From a virus, in the IMG/VR virus record IMGVR_UViG_3300028837_003734, positions 1 through 64,000 of that record: a stretch of 64,000 nucleotides of DNA; one strand, written 5' to 3'. Made by a program: the position numbers and the translations under genes. Positions 41,466 to 50,660 of this stretch are shown here, piece by piece (within the stretch, counting starts at the first letter, position 1; each line of letters begins with the position of its first letter). Under the pieces are notes generated by a model. The model did not search any database, was not told the origin of the DNA, and worked only from the letters and a program-made list of their open reading frames with translations.

Positions 41466-41660
41466 ATGGTGGATATAGAAAAATTCATTAAAAAGATAGA
41501 ATTAGAAGGTTATGTAAAGGAGACCCTGGCGGAGATAGTGCAGATGTTAGATAGGAAGATTAAAGAGGATATGCCGGGAGTCAGGATAGCCATCAGAGTA
41601 GAATTGGGAATAGCAGATGGCCGGACTCCCCAGAGGAAAAATAATGAACGAAATAGTTAA
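41466..41660 (+). CDS. Small unknown protein
   Basis: The 64-residue protein begins 3 nt after the portal stop. It has an N-terminal helix (IEKFIKKIELEGYVKETLAEIVQML) and a basic C-terminus. No family is recognised; it lies between portal and head morphogenesis genes. Confidence 0.6.
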   Translation: MVDIEKFIKKIELEGYVKETLAEIVQMLDRKIKEDMPGVRIAIRVELGIADGRTPQRKNNERNS

Positions 41661-41799
41661 TAAAGCAAACTGCCGAATAATACACTATTATGGTTCGGCG
41701 TCTTTTACCAATGGTTCTTACTTTTTATACGGATATGAGGAAGGTAAAGACTTGACTGGAAATGTTGTAGTAAAGGAGCTAAGGGAAGTATGCCGTTAA
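41644..41799 (+). CDS. Small unknown protein
   Basis: ATG 41644 follows AGAGGA. The 51-residue product contains CRIIHYYGSASFTNGSYFLYGY, a probable beta hairpin. It overlaps its neighbours on both sides, consistent with coupled translation. Function is unknown. Confidence 0.5.
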   Translation: MNEIVNKANCRIIHYYGSASFTNGSYFLYGYEEGKDLTGNVVVKELREVCR

Positions 41800-43355
41800 C
41801 CAGTGAAACTGCAGAAGAATTAGATAGACTTTTGGATATATTCTTTGAAAAGATTGGCCGCAAAGAAAGGATGAGGAAGCAGATACTTAAATTGATGGAT
41901 GAGTGTGAGGCCTATCTCTATCCTAAGATCCGGGATTGTATGCAACTATCTCGGAAACAGATTATCAGGGATATCAAAAATAGGATCTTAAAATTTGAAA
42001 AGAAGTCCAAGTCTCAAATAATAGTGGATTACGTGGACTGGGAGACCATAGAAAGAAGTGAAACGAGCATAATCAAACCGGCCTATCTAAATATAATGGA
42101 GAGAGCTGGCAATTTATCCCTTGCTCAGGCCAGGATCGAGGCCTCTTTTGACGTAATAAATCCCCGTTCGGTAAAGTGGGCCGAGAAATACTCCTCAGAA
42201 TTGGTCACCCTGGTAGGCAAAGAGACAAAAAAGGGATTACGAGAAATAGTGACTCAAGGGGTAAAAGAAGGAAAGACTCTTAAAGGGATAGCAAAAGATA
42301 TTGAGAAGATGGGCATTGGACTTAATGGAAGGCAGACTAAGGCTTTGTATAAATATAGGGATTTGATGGAAACCCAGAAATTGCCTTCAAAAGTAATTAA
42401 GGATAAGTTTGACAAATACTACAATAGGCTACTAAGGGAACGTAGCGAAATGATATCCAGGACAGAAGTTAACCGGAGTGTAAATGAAGGATATTTGGAT
42501 TCACTGGAGGGAACTCGGTATGAAGAAGTAGAGATATCTTCAGCCGGAGATGCCTGTCACCTATGTTTAGATATGGCCGGGATAAGGTATAAAAGAGCTG
42601 AGGCAAGAGGGCGCTTGCCCGCTCATCCTGATTGTCGATGTCATTGGATTGTAGTAATTCCCAGAGCAAAGAAACCAAAAGTCCCCAAGAAACCCAAAAA
42701 ACCGGCACTTGAGATTCCGGGTTTTTCACCTGCCCGGACTTTTAAAGAAGCGGAAAGATATGGGGAAAACTTAGTTAAACCCGAAGGGAATATATCTGGG
42801 GCTAACTTTGGTAGGATGAGCTTGGATAATGCTAATATGGTTAATGAACGGCTAACCGGTTTAATAAACGATTATAAAATTAAACCTGATTTTATCGGGA
42901 GTTCTCAGGCTGTAAGAAGGGCGATTAAAAGAGTGTATCCAGGGGTAAAGTTTTTCCCGGTTAGTGGCCATACATTTGCTGAAACAGTAACTCTACCAAA
43001 TAATGAAATAGCTATAGCTTTTAATGAGAAATATTTTAAAAAGGGTGGGGAGGTTCTGTTAAAACAACAATTAGAAAATTGTTTTGCTAGCGGCTTCCAT
43101 AAATTAAAGAATATAGAGCATATAGTTGACCATGAATATGCTCATATTTTGGATATAGTTAAAAAGTTATCTGTAAAGTCTGATTTTGTAAAACATTATA
43201 CCTTCTTAAAAGACAGGTCTTTGGTAAAAATGGCGATAAGTGGGTATGCTGAGGCCGATGGTTTAACCGAAAGTTGGGCTGAAATATTCGCTCTTTATAG
43301 GGCGGATAAACTGCCACCTTTAAGAAAAACATTAGTTGAGGAGTTATTAAAATGA
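41790..43355 (+). CDS. Mu gpF/SPP1 gp7-type head morphogenesis protein fused to a zincin-like protease
   Basis: The 521-residue protein's middle has SRTEVNRSVNEGYLDSLEG, CHLCLDMAGIRY and LPAHPDCRCHW, the Phage_Mu_F domain found in minor head proteins. After a Pro/Lys linker (KKPKVPKKPKKPA), residues about 330-521 form a new domain with HIVDHEYAHILD, an HExxH zinc site, and downstream LTESWAEIFALY, a possible third ligand. Such C-terminal additions are thought to be effectors carried in the virion. The next gene may be its partner. Confidence 0.82.
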   Translation: MPLTSETAEELDRLLDIFFEKIGRKERMRKQILKLMDECEAYLYPKIRDCMQLSRKQIIRDIKNRILKFEKKSKSQIIVDYVDWETIERSETSIIKPAYLNIMERAGNLSLAQARIEASFDVINPRSVKWAEKYSSELVTLVGKETKKGLREIVTQGVKEGKTLKGIAKDIEKMGIGLNGRQTKALYKYRDLMETQKLPSKVIKDKFDKYYNRLLRERSEMISRTEVNRSVNEGYLDSLEGTRYEEVEISSAGDACHLCLDMAGIRYKRAEARGRLPAHPDCRCHWIVVIPRAKKPKVPKKPKKPALEIPGFSPARTFKEAERYGENLVKPEGNISGANFGRMSLDNANMVNERLTGLINDYKIKPDFIGSSQAVRRAIKRVYPGVKFFPVSGHTFAETVTLPNNEIAIAFNEKYFKKGGEVLLKQQLENCFASGFHKLKNIEHIVDHEYAHILDIVKKLSVKSDFVKHYTFLKDRSLVKMAISGYAEADGLTESWAEIFALYRADKLPPLRKTLVEELLK

Positions 43356-43531
43356 ACGAGATAATTTGCGCAAGATGTATTCATTTTATTAAATCTGAAA
43401 AGAAATTTAATAAATGTAAAGCGTTTCCCGAATTGCCTGGAATCCCCTGGGAAGTTGTATCGGGGGAAAACGACCATAGTCGTAAAATAAAAGGCCAGAC
43501 AGGCGATTATGTGTTTAAAGAAAAAAGATAG
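43352..43531 (+). CDS. Small Cys-rich companion of the head protein
   Basis: The 59-residue protein contains CARCIHFI, KCKAFPELPGIPWEVVSGEN, DHSRKI and GDYVFKEK. CxxCxHF...C-AFP-GIP-EI-SG-H...GD-(G/Y)-F is a recurrent small family encoded next to phage head proteins carrying effector domains; an immunity or assembly role is suspected. It overlaps the preceding stop codon. Confidence 0.7.
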   Translation: MNEIICARCIHFIKSEKKFNKCKAFPELPGIPWEVVSGENDHSRKIKGQTGDYVFKEKR

Positions 43532-43602
43532 ACTTTAAGATTAAAAAATTAACTGATATACCAGATTTGGTATGTTAGTTATTAGATAAGTAGGTGATAC
43601 TA

Positions 43603-46488
43603 TTGAAATTAGAAGATATAACGAAATCGAACTTAAAAAAAGTTACTGATTTAGGGTTATATGAATTGAGATTAAGGTTTGAAGGAGTACATCATAGTCT
43701 TCATCACAGATATCTGAAATTTGAAAAAAAGGAGCCTTTAATTCAAATAAATTGGGATAATTTCTTCAAGAGATATAAGTGGCTAGCGGAAGAACTTGCG
43801 ACCAGAAGACTGATATACAGTCGGAAATCTATCGATTTAGATTTAGAAAAAAGCGAAAAAAAATTTGATATAGAAATATTAGGAACTTATGCCCAACTTA
43901 ATTCCCCTCTCGGCAAACACTTTTCTCTGCTTATCCGTCACAAGGATAAAAGGATTCTTATCGACCCGGCAGTACATAAGAAAGATATAAAAGAGGACTT
44001 GGATCTTATAGTTGTGACTCAAGCCGATAAGGATCACTGGGAATATCTTAATGAATACAAAGGTATCTCGGTCTATACGGTAGGAGCAATATTCGACCGG
44101 CTACCCAAGAGCGAGGATACGCATTTATTCCTTAAACTGCTAAAGATTGACGGGTTAGAGATTATCCCGATCAAGACTACTCCGGCAGTCGGAACACCCT
44201 CCATGGGTTTAAGATTAGGCCTAGGAAAGAAGAAAATATCGATCTTACCCGAATTCTTAGAATTAGGGAGGGCGCAGAAGGACCTGATACGAGGGACTGT
44301 CTGGATTTGTGGAGTGGGAGATTATGAGACAGATCCGGAGAAAGAGGAAAAGAAACTTTCCTTTCTCTCTCTCCTGCGATTGGCAGAGGAATTGAAACCG
44401 AAGGCAATATATCTTACTAATTTAAGAAAGGATATTTTAAGACAAAAAGAGAAAGTTAATACCGGACTTAGGTTATGGAATGGTAAAATTTTATATGATG
44501 GTGATATCTTGGAAGAGAAGGATTTTGAGAAGAGAGAAAAATGGGGCTTGAACAAGCCGGCCTATCGAATATTTACTTTCGAGGATCTTAAGAATACTCC
44601 CCATTTCCAGGAAGGAAAAGCAGTTGTAGAAGCCAAGTTTGATGGGATGAGAACGAAAATTATAAAGAAAGGCAAAGATATAATTATAATGAGTGATCCC
44701 GAAGATATTAAAGGCTCTCCTATCAAGACTGAGAGATTACCCTGGCAGGTAGAAGAGCTTGAGAAGATGAAGGGAGATTTTGTAGGTGATGCAGAAGTTA
44801 TAATGATAGATAAGGAAAAGAATGAATGCTTACATAGAACCGCTACTAATTCTCTCTTAAACGGGAAATTTGACCCGACTGAAGCTAGTAAGAAAGCTCA
44901 TATTTACATTTTTGATATTGTGGAATATGAGGAAAAAGATATTAAAGACTGGCCCCTTAAAGAACGAAAAGAGCTACTTAGCAAATTCAAGGATTCTGAG
45001 CACATTCATTTTCTCACAAGTTCAACCAATTTACAGAAAGATGCCTTATCTTATATTATGAATTTAGAGGATCTCAAGCAGATCGAAAAGGCTAAAGATA
45101 AAATAATGGGCTATGCTCATAAAGGCGGTCCTTATCCCAAATATATTGCCGAGGGGGTAATGGTTAAATTACTCAATACCCCTTACGAAGTGCCTCAAGA
45201 CCATGGTGCTTGCAAATGGAAAGAAAAGTATGAGATTGATTGCCTGGTAGTAGGCAAAGAGGAAATTATCAGGGAAGGAAAGAAGACCGGGAATTGGAAT
45301 TATGAATTAGTTGTAGGACCCATCGATGAAGAGTGGGCAGAGGCCATAGGCAGAAAAGACAAGAAGGCAGTAACAGAATTTAAAGGAAAGTTTTATAACC
45401 ATATAGGAAAGTCAGATAATACGAAACAGGATGTGGCGATAGGCTCGATACTAAGGGTGGCCAGCGAAGATGTTAATAGTTACGAGACCGACGTTCCTAA
45501 ATATCCCTATTATAAAGCTTATGTGAGCGTGGTATTACAACCGGTTCCGGAAAAGAATGTACCTGATAAGATATTTGTATTGGAAAGACTCTCCGGATTC
45601 ACTCCGCGGAGAGAGGCCCTTGTAGAGAAAGGAATTAAAGATGATGTCAAAATTAGCATAGACGAGGGGAAGATCCCAAAAGAAATATATAAAACACATG
45701 CCAAGGAAAATGAACCACTTCCTAAGGAATTTTATAATGATTACCGGGAGGGGGAGGCCTTTATGCAGACCCACATCCGGGGATTGGAGCCGGAGGAAGT
45801 AGAGAAATACAAAAAGGGGAAGATAACCTTAGCCAAGCTTTTCGAGGGTCATTCGATACATCTTGATGATAGGATGAGCTTCTCCGGATTGAAAAGGCTG
45901 GTGCAATGGGTAATTACCGATAATAATGTAGAAAGTTATTTACGGATGTTGAAAGGTGAATTAGTAGAGACGGCAAGTGGAGTGAAGAATGTGGCAAAAT
46001 CCTTTGCCTTAGTAAAGCCCAGTGCCGAAGAACCGGGAATGGTTAAGAAAATAGAGGGGATAAAAGAACCGAGCATAAGCAAGAAGGGAGCAAAGATACT
46101 TGCTGATTTACAGATAGTGAAGGGTTCGTATTTTATCTCTCCGGGAGAAGTAGGGGCTACTGCATACAAATATGCCTGGATGGGCCTTATCTGGCGAGGG
46201 AAAGTTAAGAGCGGAATCGGAAGGAAAGATTATCATGAGTATTTTTATTATCCTGATGAAAAATTGCCAGAAAAGAATAAAGAATTAGTAAAAGGAAGAT
46301 ATGTTGTTAAGGCTTTTAAGAGGCCGAAAGGAGCAGGTAATTACTGGCAGATTTGGAAAGCTACAGAAGGATTCCCAGCAGATCCTATCGAGCATAAGGA
46401 TTCGGGATATTATATCCTCGTACCTGCTGGGGAGCTTAAAGCGATTGGCCGGGAGCACTATGAATATGGGAGGAAAGAACCAGAGTGA
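43603..46488 (+). CDS. Large polyvalent protein: MBL-like, ATP-dependent DNA ligase and LigD-PE-like domains
   Basis: TTG 43603 is preferred because TAGGTGA lies just upstream (GTG 43594 is also in frame). The ~961-residue product has an MBL-like fold (about 86-300: ILIDPAVH, LIVVTQADKDHWEYL, AIYLTNL). A DNA ligase/nucleotidyltransferase domain follows, with VVEAKFDGMRTKI (lysine near 344), FVGDAEVI, IYIFDIVEY and AEGVMVK as motifs I-IV. The C-terminal part has FEGHSIHLDDRMSF..LKRLVQWVI, resembling the LigD phosphoesterase-type segment, and GYYILVPAGE. Sited among head genes, it may be packaged and injected with the DNA to repair or seal it. Confidence 0.8.
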   Translation: MKLEDITKSNLKKVTDLGLYELRLRFEGVHHSLHHRYLKFEKKEPLIQINWDNFFKRYKWLAEELATRRLIYSRKSIDLDLEKSEKKFDIEILGTYAQLNSPLGKHFSLLIRHKDKRILIDPAVHKKDIKEDLDLIVVTQADKDHWEYLNEYKGISVYTVGAIFDRLPKSEDTHLFLKLLKIDGLEIIPIKTTPAVGTPSMGLRLGLGKKKISILPEFLELGRAQKDLIRGTVWICGVGDYETDPEKEEKKLSFLSLLRLAEELKPKAIYLTNLRKDILRQKEKVNTGLRLWNGKILYDGDILEEKDFEKREKWGLNKPAYRIFTFEDLKNTPHFQEGKAVVEAKFDGMRTKIIKKGKDIIIMSDPEDIKGSPIKTERLPWQVEELEKMKGDFVGDAEVIMIDKEKNECLHRTATNSLLNGKFDPTEASKKAHIYIFDIVEYEEKDIKDWPLKERKELLSKFKDSEHIHFLTSSTNLQKDALSYIMNLEDLKQIEKAKDKIMGYAHKGGPYPKYIAEGVMVKLLNTPYEVPQDHGACKWKEKYEIDCLVVGKEEIIREGKKTGNWNYELVVGPIDEEWAEAIGRKDKKAVTEFKGKFYNHIGKSDNTKQDVAIGSILRVASEDVNSYETDVPKYPYYKAYVSVVLQPVPEKNVPDKIFVLERLSGFTPRREALVEKGIKDDVKISIDEGKIPKEIYKTHAKENEPLPKEFYNDYREGEAFMQTHIRGLEPEEVEKYKKGKITLAKLFEGHSIHLDDRMSFSGLKRLVQWVITDNNVESYLRMLKGELVETASGVKNVAKSFALVKPSAEEPGMVKKIEGIKEPSISKKGAKILADLQIVKGSYFISPGEVGATAYKYAWMGLIWRGKVKSGIGRKDYHEYFYYPDEKLPEKNKELVKGRYVVKAFKRPKGAGNYWQIWKATEGFPADPIEHKDSGYYILVPAGELKAIGREHYEYGRKEPE

Positions 46489-46503
46489 AGGAGGAAATAT
46501 TCG

Positions 46504-46692
46504 GTGGCTCGTTTTGATTGGATGGAGAAGATAAAGAGGAAAGAAGACAAAATCACAATAGATCAAGCAATAGAATGGTTAGAGAGTCAGCCTAGAATAG
46601 GACGTAATGTGAATAATTGTTATATTGAGCCTGAGGATGATGCATTGGATAAAATTATTGATTTACTCAAGCGTTTGAGAAAAGGAAAATAA
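46504..46692 (+). CDS. Small unknown protein
   Basis: GTG 46504 lies 7 nt behind GGAGGAAA. The 62-residue helical product contains ITIDQAIEWLESQPRI and ALDKIIDLLKRLRKG. No family is recognised. It fills the gap before the tRNA-like element. Confidence 0.6.
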   Translation: MARFDWMEKIKRKEDKITIDQAIEWLESQPRIGRNVNNCYIEPEDDALDKIIDLLKRLRKGK

Positions 46693-46698
46693 TTAATA

Positions 46699-46801
46699 GC
46701 TTGCCTAGCGTTTTGGACGTAGGGGATAGGTCTGTTCCACGATATCTAAGATATGGAGGCTGATCACCACCGATATAGGTTCGAATCCTATCAAGACAAG
46801 C
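46699..46801 (+). tRNA. tRNA-like element, non-canonical
   Basis: A clear T-arm (ATAGG-TTCGAAT-CCTAT, 46775-46791) and a matching end helix (GCTTG 46699-46703 / CAAGC 46797-46801) enclose about 100 nt. They include a small ATATC/GATAT hairpin where a long variable arm would be. Three extra bases separate the T-arm from the acceptor strand, and no clean D-arm or anticodon stem was found. It is therefore a decayed tRNA or tRNA mimic rather than a standard tRNA; the amino acid cannot be assigned. The surrounding gap 46693-46855 has no gene. Confidence 0.4.
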
Positions 46802-46855
46802 GTCTTAATAATCAGTAGGCAGATAGACAGATAGAAAGAAAGGAGACAGATAGAT

Positions 46856-47164
46856 ATGATATTGAAATTTAGAATGATGACTCATGGAAAACCGGCTGCT
46901 TGGAGAATAATTGATAAGGTTAGAAGGGTGGATTGGGAATATGTAGATGCAACAGACGTTTTAAAGAAAAGAGCCGAGAAAGCGGGAATTGTGTTTATAT
47001 GTTTACGTAAGGAAGACCCTGATGCGCCAGGAAGTAAGCGAGTGGCCGAGGTGCGGATTATGTTTGAAAGTGGAAATCAAGATATGTTTTATACTGATGA
47101 AATGGTGTTTATTTTAAACGATGAAGGAAAGACTTGCGATACTATTAATAGCCCAGTTCATTAA
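46856..47164 (+). CDS. Small unknown protein
   Basis: The 102-residue mixed alpha/beta protein has an AAGGAG ribosome site. It contains RRVDWEYVDATDVLKKRAEKAG and VAEVRIMFESGNQDMF. An inverted repeat (CAGTAGGCAG near 46814 and CTGCCTACTG near 47174) brackets the gene. Function is unknown. Confidence 0.6.
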   Translation: MILKFRMMTHGKPAAWRIIDKVRRVDWEYVDATDVLKKRAEKAGIVFICLRKEDPDAPGSKRVAEVRIMFESGNQDMFYTDEMVFILNDEGKTCDTINSPVH

Positions 47165-47220
47165 ATAAATCTTACTGCCTACTGGTTGTTCATTTTAAGG
47201 AAAGAGATGAGGTGATTTAA

Positions 47221-50200
47221 ATGGAGTTAAAAGAAATAAAAAAATTAACAGAACAGGGAGAGGGAGAATATTTTGAGGATGTAGAAAAGGGTTGCAGACC
47301 AGCCTTTGGATCTCCTGGTGGTAAAAGGTATTTAGCTAAGACTATAGTTAGTTATATTCCAGAACATAAAACTTACGTTGAGAATTTTGTGGGTGGCGGG
47401 GCAGTATTTTTTGCTAAAGAACCGAGTGAAGTCGAAGTTATAAATGATTTGGATAAAGATATCGCTTTTGCCTATAGGTTTATGAAAAAAATTAGTGATG
47501 AGGATTTAAAAAAACTAAAAAAGAAAAATTGGGTAGGGAATAAAAATCATTTTGATAACCTTAAAAAAAGTAAACCCGAAAATGATTTAGAGCGATTTTA
47601 TAAATTCGTATACACGATGAGATTTTCAAGATTTAAAAATTATGTTAGTTCCTTTGAAGGTCAAGAAGCTGACTGCACCTCCGCACTCCCCAACGTAAAA
47701 GAGAGATTAAAAAATGTAAAGATAGAGAATAATGATTATAAAGAAAGTATTAATTATGATTCTAAAGAAACTTTTTATTATCTGGACCCACCCTACCCTG
47801 ATACCGAGAATAAAACAATTGGTGGTAATATCAGTCTAGTAGAACTTCATGATTTTTGCAAAAAAATAAAAGGAAAATTTATACTTTCTCTTAATGATGT
47901 TAACACAATTAAGGAAGCATTTAAAGATTTTCACATAAAAAAAGTTAAGGTATTACAAAGCTTTTCTAATACGGAAGGAACACAAGAATTCAGGAGGGAA
48001 CTTCTTATCTCTAATTTCCCACTTAAGAAAGAAAACATCTATTTATCAAAGAGTGATGAAGTTTTAATTGAGGACCTTCCTTCATTTGTGTGGATCCCTG
48101 AGTTTATAAATATTGCCGGGTCTCTCTTTTACGAGAGGGAGGGCAATCGAAAGCCTAATGATATCGATATCTTAGTGAGAGCAAAAGAAGAAGACGATAA
48201 ATTTACCATAACTCTGGATAAATCTTTAAGACTAAAGATAGATAGGATCTTGGAGCAGAGGGTGGGAAAGATGTCCGGAAAATGGTTAACTCCGGAATGG
48301 CTGGGATCGACTTTCGGGCCCAACTGGAGATACCAGACCGGCTGGGATTTAGTATTAGTGCCCCATCAGCCACAGGAGATTAGAGAGATGAATGAACCGG
48401 AGTTCGCATCAGAATTTTATAAAGAAGAAAATTACGAGGAATTTTGTGATTTTGGGGGCGGGCACTTCTCTAAATTTGTTGAGGAACACCCAGAATTTGA
48501 ATCTGAGGAATTTAGAGAGTATGTGATTGTGCATAATAGAGCGGACCGGGACTCTGGAGAATTAGAAGACATTGCTGCTTCTGAGATTTTAAGACTCGCA
48601 AAAGAATTTGCCCAGGAGAAAAATATCCAAATTAATAAAAGACATAGCAGAGAAAAGTGTATGGAATGTGACAAGCCACCCTTTTGGGAATGTTTATGGG
48701 CTGAAGGAATAGGCCATGCTTGGTTTTGTAAGAAGCATTTTAAAGAATGGGCCACAACCGGTGACGGCAAGGGTGAAATAGTTTATGTCAAAGAAGTAAA
48801 AGATGGCATAGCAGCCAAGAAATTTGGGGAAAATAGAAATCCAAATATCTGGGCTGAATTAAAGAGAGAATTCGCCAAGGAATTTTATAAGAAATTATCA
48901 GATAAACAAAGAGAAGAATATGAGAAAGAGACAGCCGTTATTAATGAGAATAAAAAGAAACCTCAAGCTGAGAAAGTTCACAGGTTTAAATCAGCTAAAT
49001 GGACACACCCTAATGGGCATCCACGTTGTTTGATATGTGGCAGTGATTCTCCAGTAGGTGGAGTTTGTAATATGCCAAATAGTTGGTATGAAAAACATAG
49101 ATACGACGATGAGGAAGCCTGGAAAAAAGAAAGAGAAATTCTAAGGGAAAAGGGGATAATAAAACAGGGAATAGATTGGGTAAATTCTCCCACTTTAGCC
49201 TACTTGAGCGTATATGGAGAAATGCCTAATACACCTTTAAGAGGCAGAAGTAATTATCCTAAACGAATATGGAATGATAAAGAGGTTGATAAAGAATTTA
49301 AGGATAATTGGTTAGAAGACTTAAATAGTATTCCTGATATAGAAGTAAGAGCAACTGATATCGGGCATTCTGCTGATAGAGTTGCTTTTGTAGTATTTAG
49401 ATTTAAAGACAAAAAGAATGATAGCAAAGCTAAAGATATAGCGGATAGTCTGAATAAATTAGCGGAACTATATTGTAAAAGCGATATTGGAACAGAAGGA
49501 CGACCTCGAATTTGTGTAGCTGGCAAAATAAAATTAGGAGATAAAAATTGGGAGGAATGGTGGAATAGTTTAGCCGGGAAGATTAAGGGAATTGTTAAAG
49601 AAGAGTTTGAAAAGCTTGACCTTGAACAATTTAAAGCAGAGGGAATAGACGATGATCTTAAAAATCCTGCAAAGCGATGGCGGGAATTACTGGCCGACAT
49701 TAGATATTTATTCAATAGTGGTTATCCCAAACTCAAAGAAGGAGAAAAATGGGGAGAATGGGATTTAACTATACTACTTAAATATGGATCTAAAATTGTG
49801 GATACGCTTAGAAATAAATGTTATTTCACTTTGATACCGGCAAAGATAGGAGAAAAAGAATATAAAAGTTCATATTGGAAAGCATACAGAGAAGCAAGAG
49901 AAAAAGGGTATATAAAATCTAAACCGCCCACGGAGAGAGAAGTTAAAGAATGGGATGAGAAGCGAAAAGAAATAATTAAGGATGGGCAAGAAATAGCCAA
50001 ATTTACTTTTAAGAAGATCGATGAGGCAGAGCATATAGTTGGTGGAGTAGTCTATTTTAGTTATAAAACGGATTCGCAGCAGGACTGGACCTCGCCTCCG
50101 GAAGTCTGGAAAGCTCTAAAGCATTTTATGCTCAAGAAAAAGACTATAAAAGTTATGCACCAAGGAGTTAAAAGAGATATACCAATTATAGAGAATTATT

Positions 50201-50376
50201 TTTCGGAAGAACAGCACCATAAAGGTGGCATGTCTCCAAAGAATCTTTTGGAAAAAGGAGATTGGTGGATGAGCGTATATCTTGGGGATAAAGAAAACAA
50301 AGATATTTGGGAAAGAGTATTAAAAAAAGAACTGACTGGATTTAGCATGGCCGGGAGGGCTTCGAGTCCTAGATAA
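47221..50376 (+). CDS. Large polyvalent protein: D12 adenine methyltransferase, NTase-like, zinc and XkdF-like parts
   Basis: The 1051-residue protein starts with a D12-class N6-adenine methyltransferase: FGSPGGKRYLAKTIV, ENFVGGGAVFF near residue 58 and YYLDPPYPDT near 190. Residues about 285-400 carry INIAGSLFYEREGNRKPNDIDILV, a GS-x-D-x-D nucleotidyltransferase-like motif. Two cysteine/histidine clusters follow (CMECDKPPFWEC..CKKH; CLICGSDSPVGGVC). The C-terminal ~120 residues (HIVGGVVYFSY to KKELTGFSMAGRA) match the XkdF phage protease-like domain. An intrinsic terminator follows. Like the ligase protein, it is a candidate for virion packaging. Confidence 0.8.
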   Translation: MELKEIKKLTEQGEGEYFEDVEKGCRPAFGSPGGKRYLAKTIVSYIPEHKTYVENFVGGGAVFFAKEPSEVEVINDLDKDIAFAYRFMKKISDEDLKKLKKKNWVGNKNHFDNLKKSKPENDLERFYKFVYTMRFSRFKNYVSSFEGQEADCTSALPNVKERLKNVKIENNDYKESINYDSKETFYYLDPPYPDTENKTIGGNISLVELHDFCKKIKGKFILSLNDVNTIKEAFKDFHIKKVKVLQSFSNTEGTQEFRRELLISNFPLKKENIYLSKSDEVLIEDLPSFVWIPEFINIAGSLFYEREGNRKPNDIDILVRAKEEDDKFTITLDKSLRLKIDRILEQRVGKMSGKWLTPEWLGSTFGPNWRYQTGWDLVLVPHQPQEIREMNEPEFASEFYKEENYEEFCDFGGGHFSKFVEEHPEFESEEFREYVIVHNRADRDSGELEDIAASEILRLAKEFAQEKNIQINKRHSREKCMECDKPPFWECLWAEGIGHAWFCKKHFKEWATTGDGKGEIVYVKEVKDGIAAKKFGENRNPNIWAELKREFAKEFYKKLSDKQREEYEKETAVINENKKKPQAEKVHRFKSAKWTHPNGHPRCLICGSDSPVGGVCNMPNSWYEKHRYDDEEAWKKEREILREKGIIKQGIDWVNSPTLAYLSVYGEMPNTPLRGRSNYPKRIWNDKEVDKEFKDNWLEDLNSIPDIEVRATDIGHSADRVAFVVFRFKDKKNDSKAKDIADSLNKLAELYCKSDIGTEGRPRICVAGKIKLGDKNWEEWWNSLAGKIKGIVKEEFEKLDLEQFKAEGIDDDLKNPAKRWRELLADIRYLFNSGYPKLKEGEKWGEWDLTILLKYGSKIVDTLRNKCYFTLIPAKIGEKEYKSSYWKAYREAREKGYIKSKPPTEREVKEWDEKRKEIIKDGQEIAKFTFKKIDEAEHIVGGVVYFSYKTDSQQDWTSPPEVWKALKHFMLKKKTIKVMHQGVKRDIPIIENYFSEEQHHKGGMSPKNLLEKGDWWMSVYLGDKENKDIWERVLKKELTGFSMAGRASSPR

Positions 50377-50382
50377 ATTATT

Positions 50383-50414
50383 AAAAAATATCCCTTGACT
50401 GGGGTATTTTTTTA
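50383..50414 (+). terminator. Intrinsic terminator
   Basis: AAATATCCC and GGGGTATTT form a hairpin around TTGACT, followed by seven Ts. It ends transcripts of the polyvalent-protein block 7 nt after the stop codon at 50376. Confidence 0.85.
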
Positions 50415-50470
50415 TATTAATCGGGTTTGGTGCGGTGTGGCGTGGTGAGCGACTGCCTTTCGGGCAAGAT

Positions 50471-50499
50471 TTGACAAAGTATATTTTTTTTAGTATTAT
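50471..50499 (+). promoter_or_regulatory. Consensus promoter of the capsid block
   Basis: TTGACA at 50471-50476 and TATTAT at 50494-50499 are 17 bp apart; an overlapping TATAAT (50497-50502) gives a 20-bp spacing. Transcripts would start near 50507 and meet two terminators before the capsid genes. Confidence 0.85.
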
Positions 50500-50555
50500 A
50501 ATTACGAAAATAGAATAGAGCTTTAAATAGGGAAATAATGTTCAGGAGTTAAAGC

Positions 50556-50607
50556 AAAACGCTTTAGGCTTTCTAAAATTATTAGAAAAGTTTAAGGCGT
50601 TTTTTTA
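50556..50607 (+). terminator. First capsid-leader terminator
   Basis: AAAACGC-TTTAGG-CTTTCT pairs with AGAAAAG-TTTAAG-GCGTTTT around an AAAATTATT loop and continues into seven Ts. It lies 57 nt behind the promoter -10 box. Confidence 0.85.
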
Positions 50608-50660
50608 TTTTAAAATTTAATATTCAAAAAGCAAGTTTAGGAAGATGAGATCCTGAAGAA

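Noticed and set aside
46813-47184. Small mobile element bounded by CAGTAGGCAG / CTGCCTACTG
   Set aside because: Only a 10-bp inverted repeat; the gene inside is not a transposase and no target duplication is seen.
49254-49715. 153-codon minus-strand frame opposite the 1051-residue gene
   Set aside because: Shadow frame without ribosome site; the plus-strand protein is continuous and family-supported.
50395-50420. TTGACT as a promoter -35 box
   Set aside because: It is the loop of an intrinsic terminator, and no -10 box lies at proper spacing.
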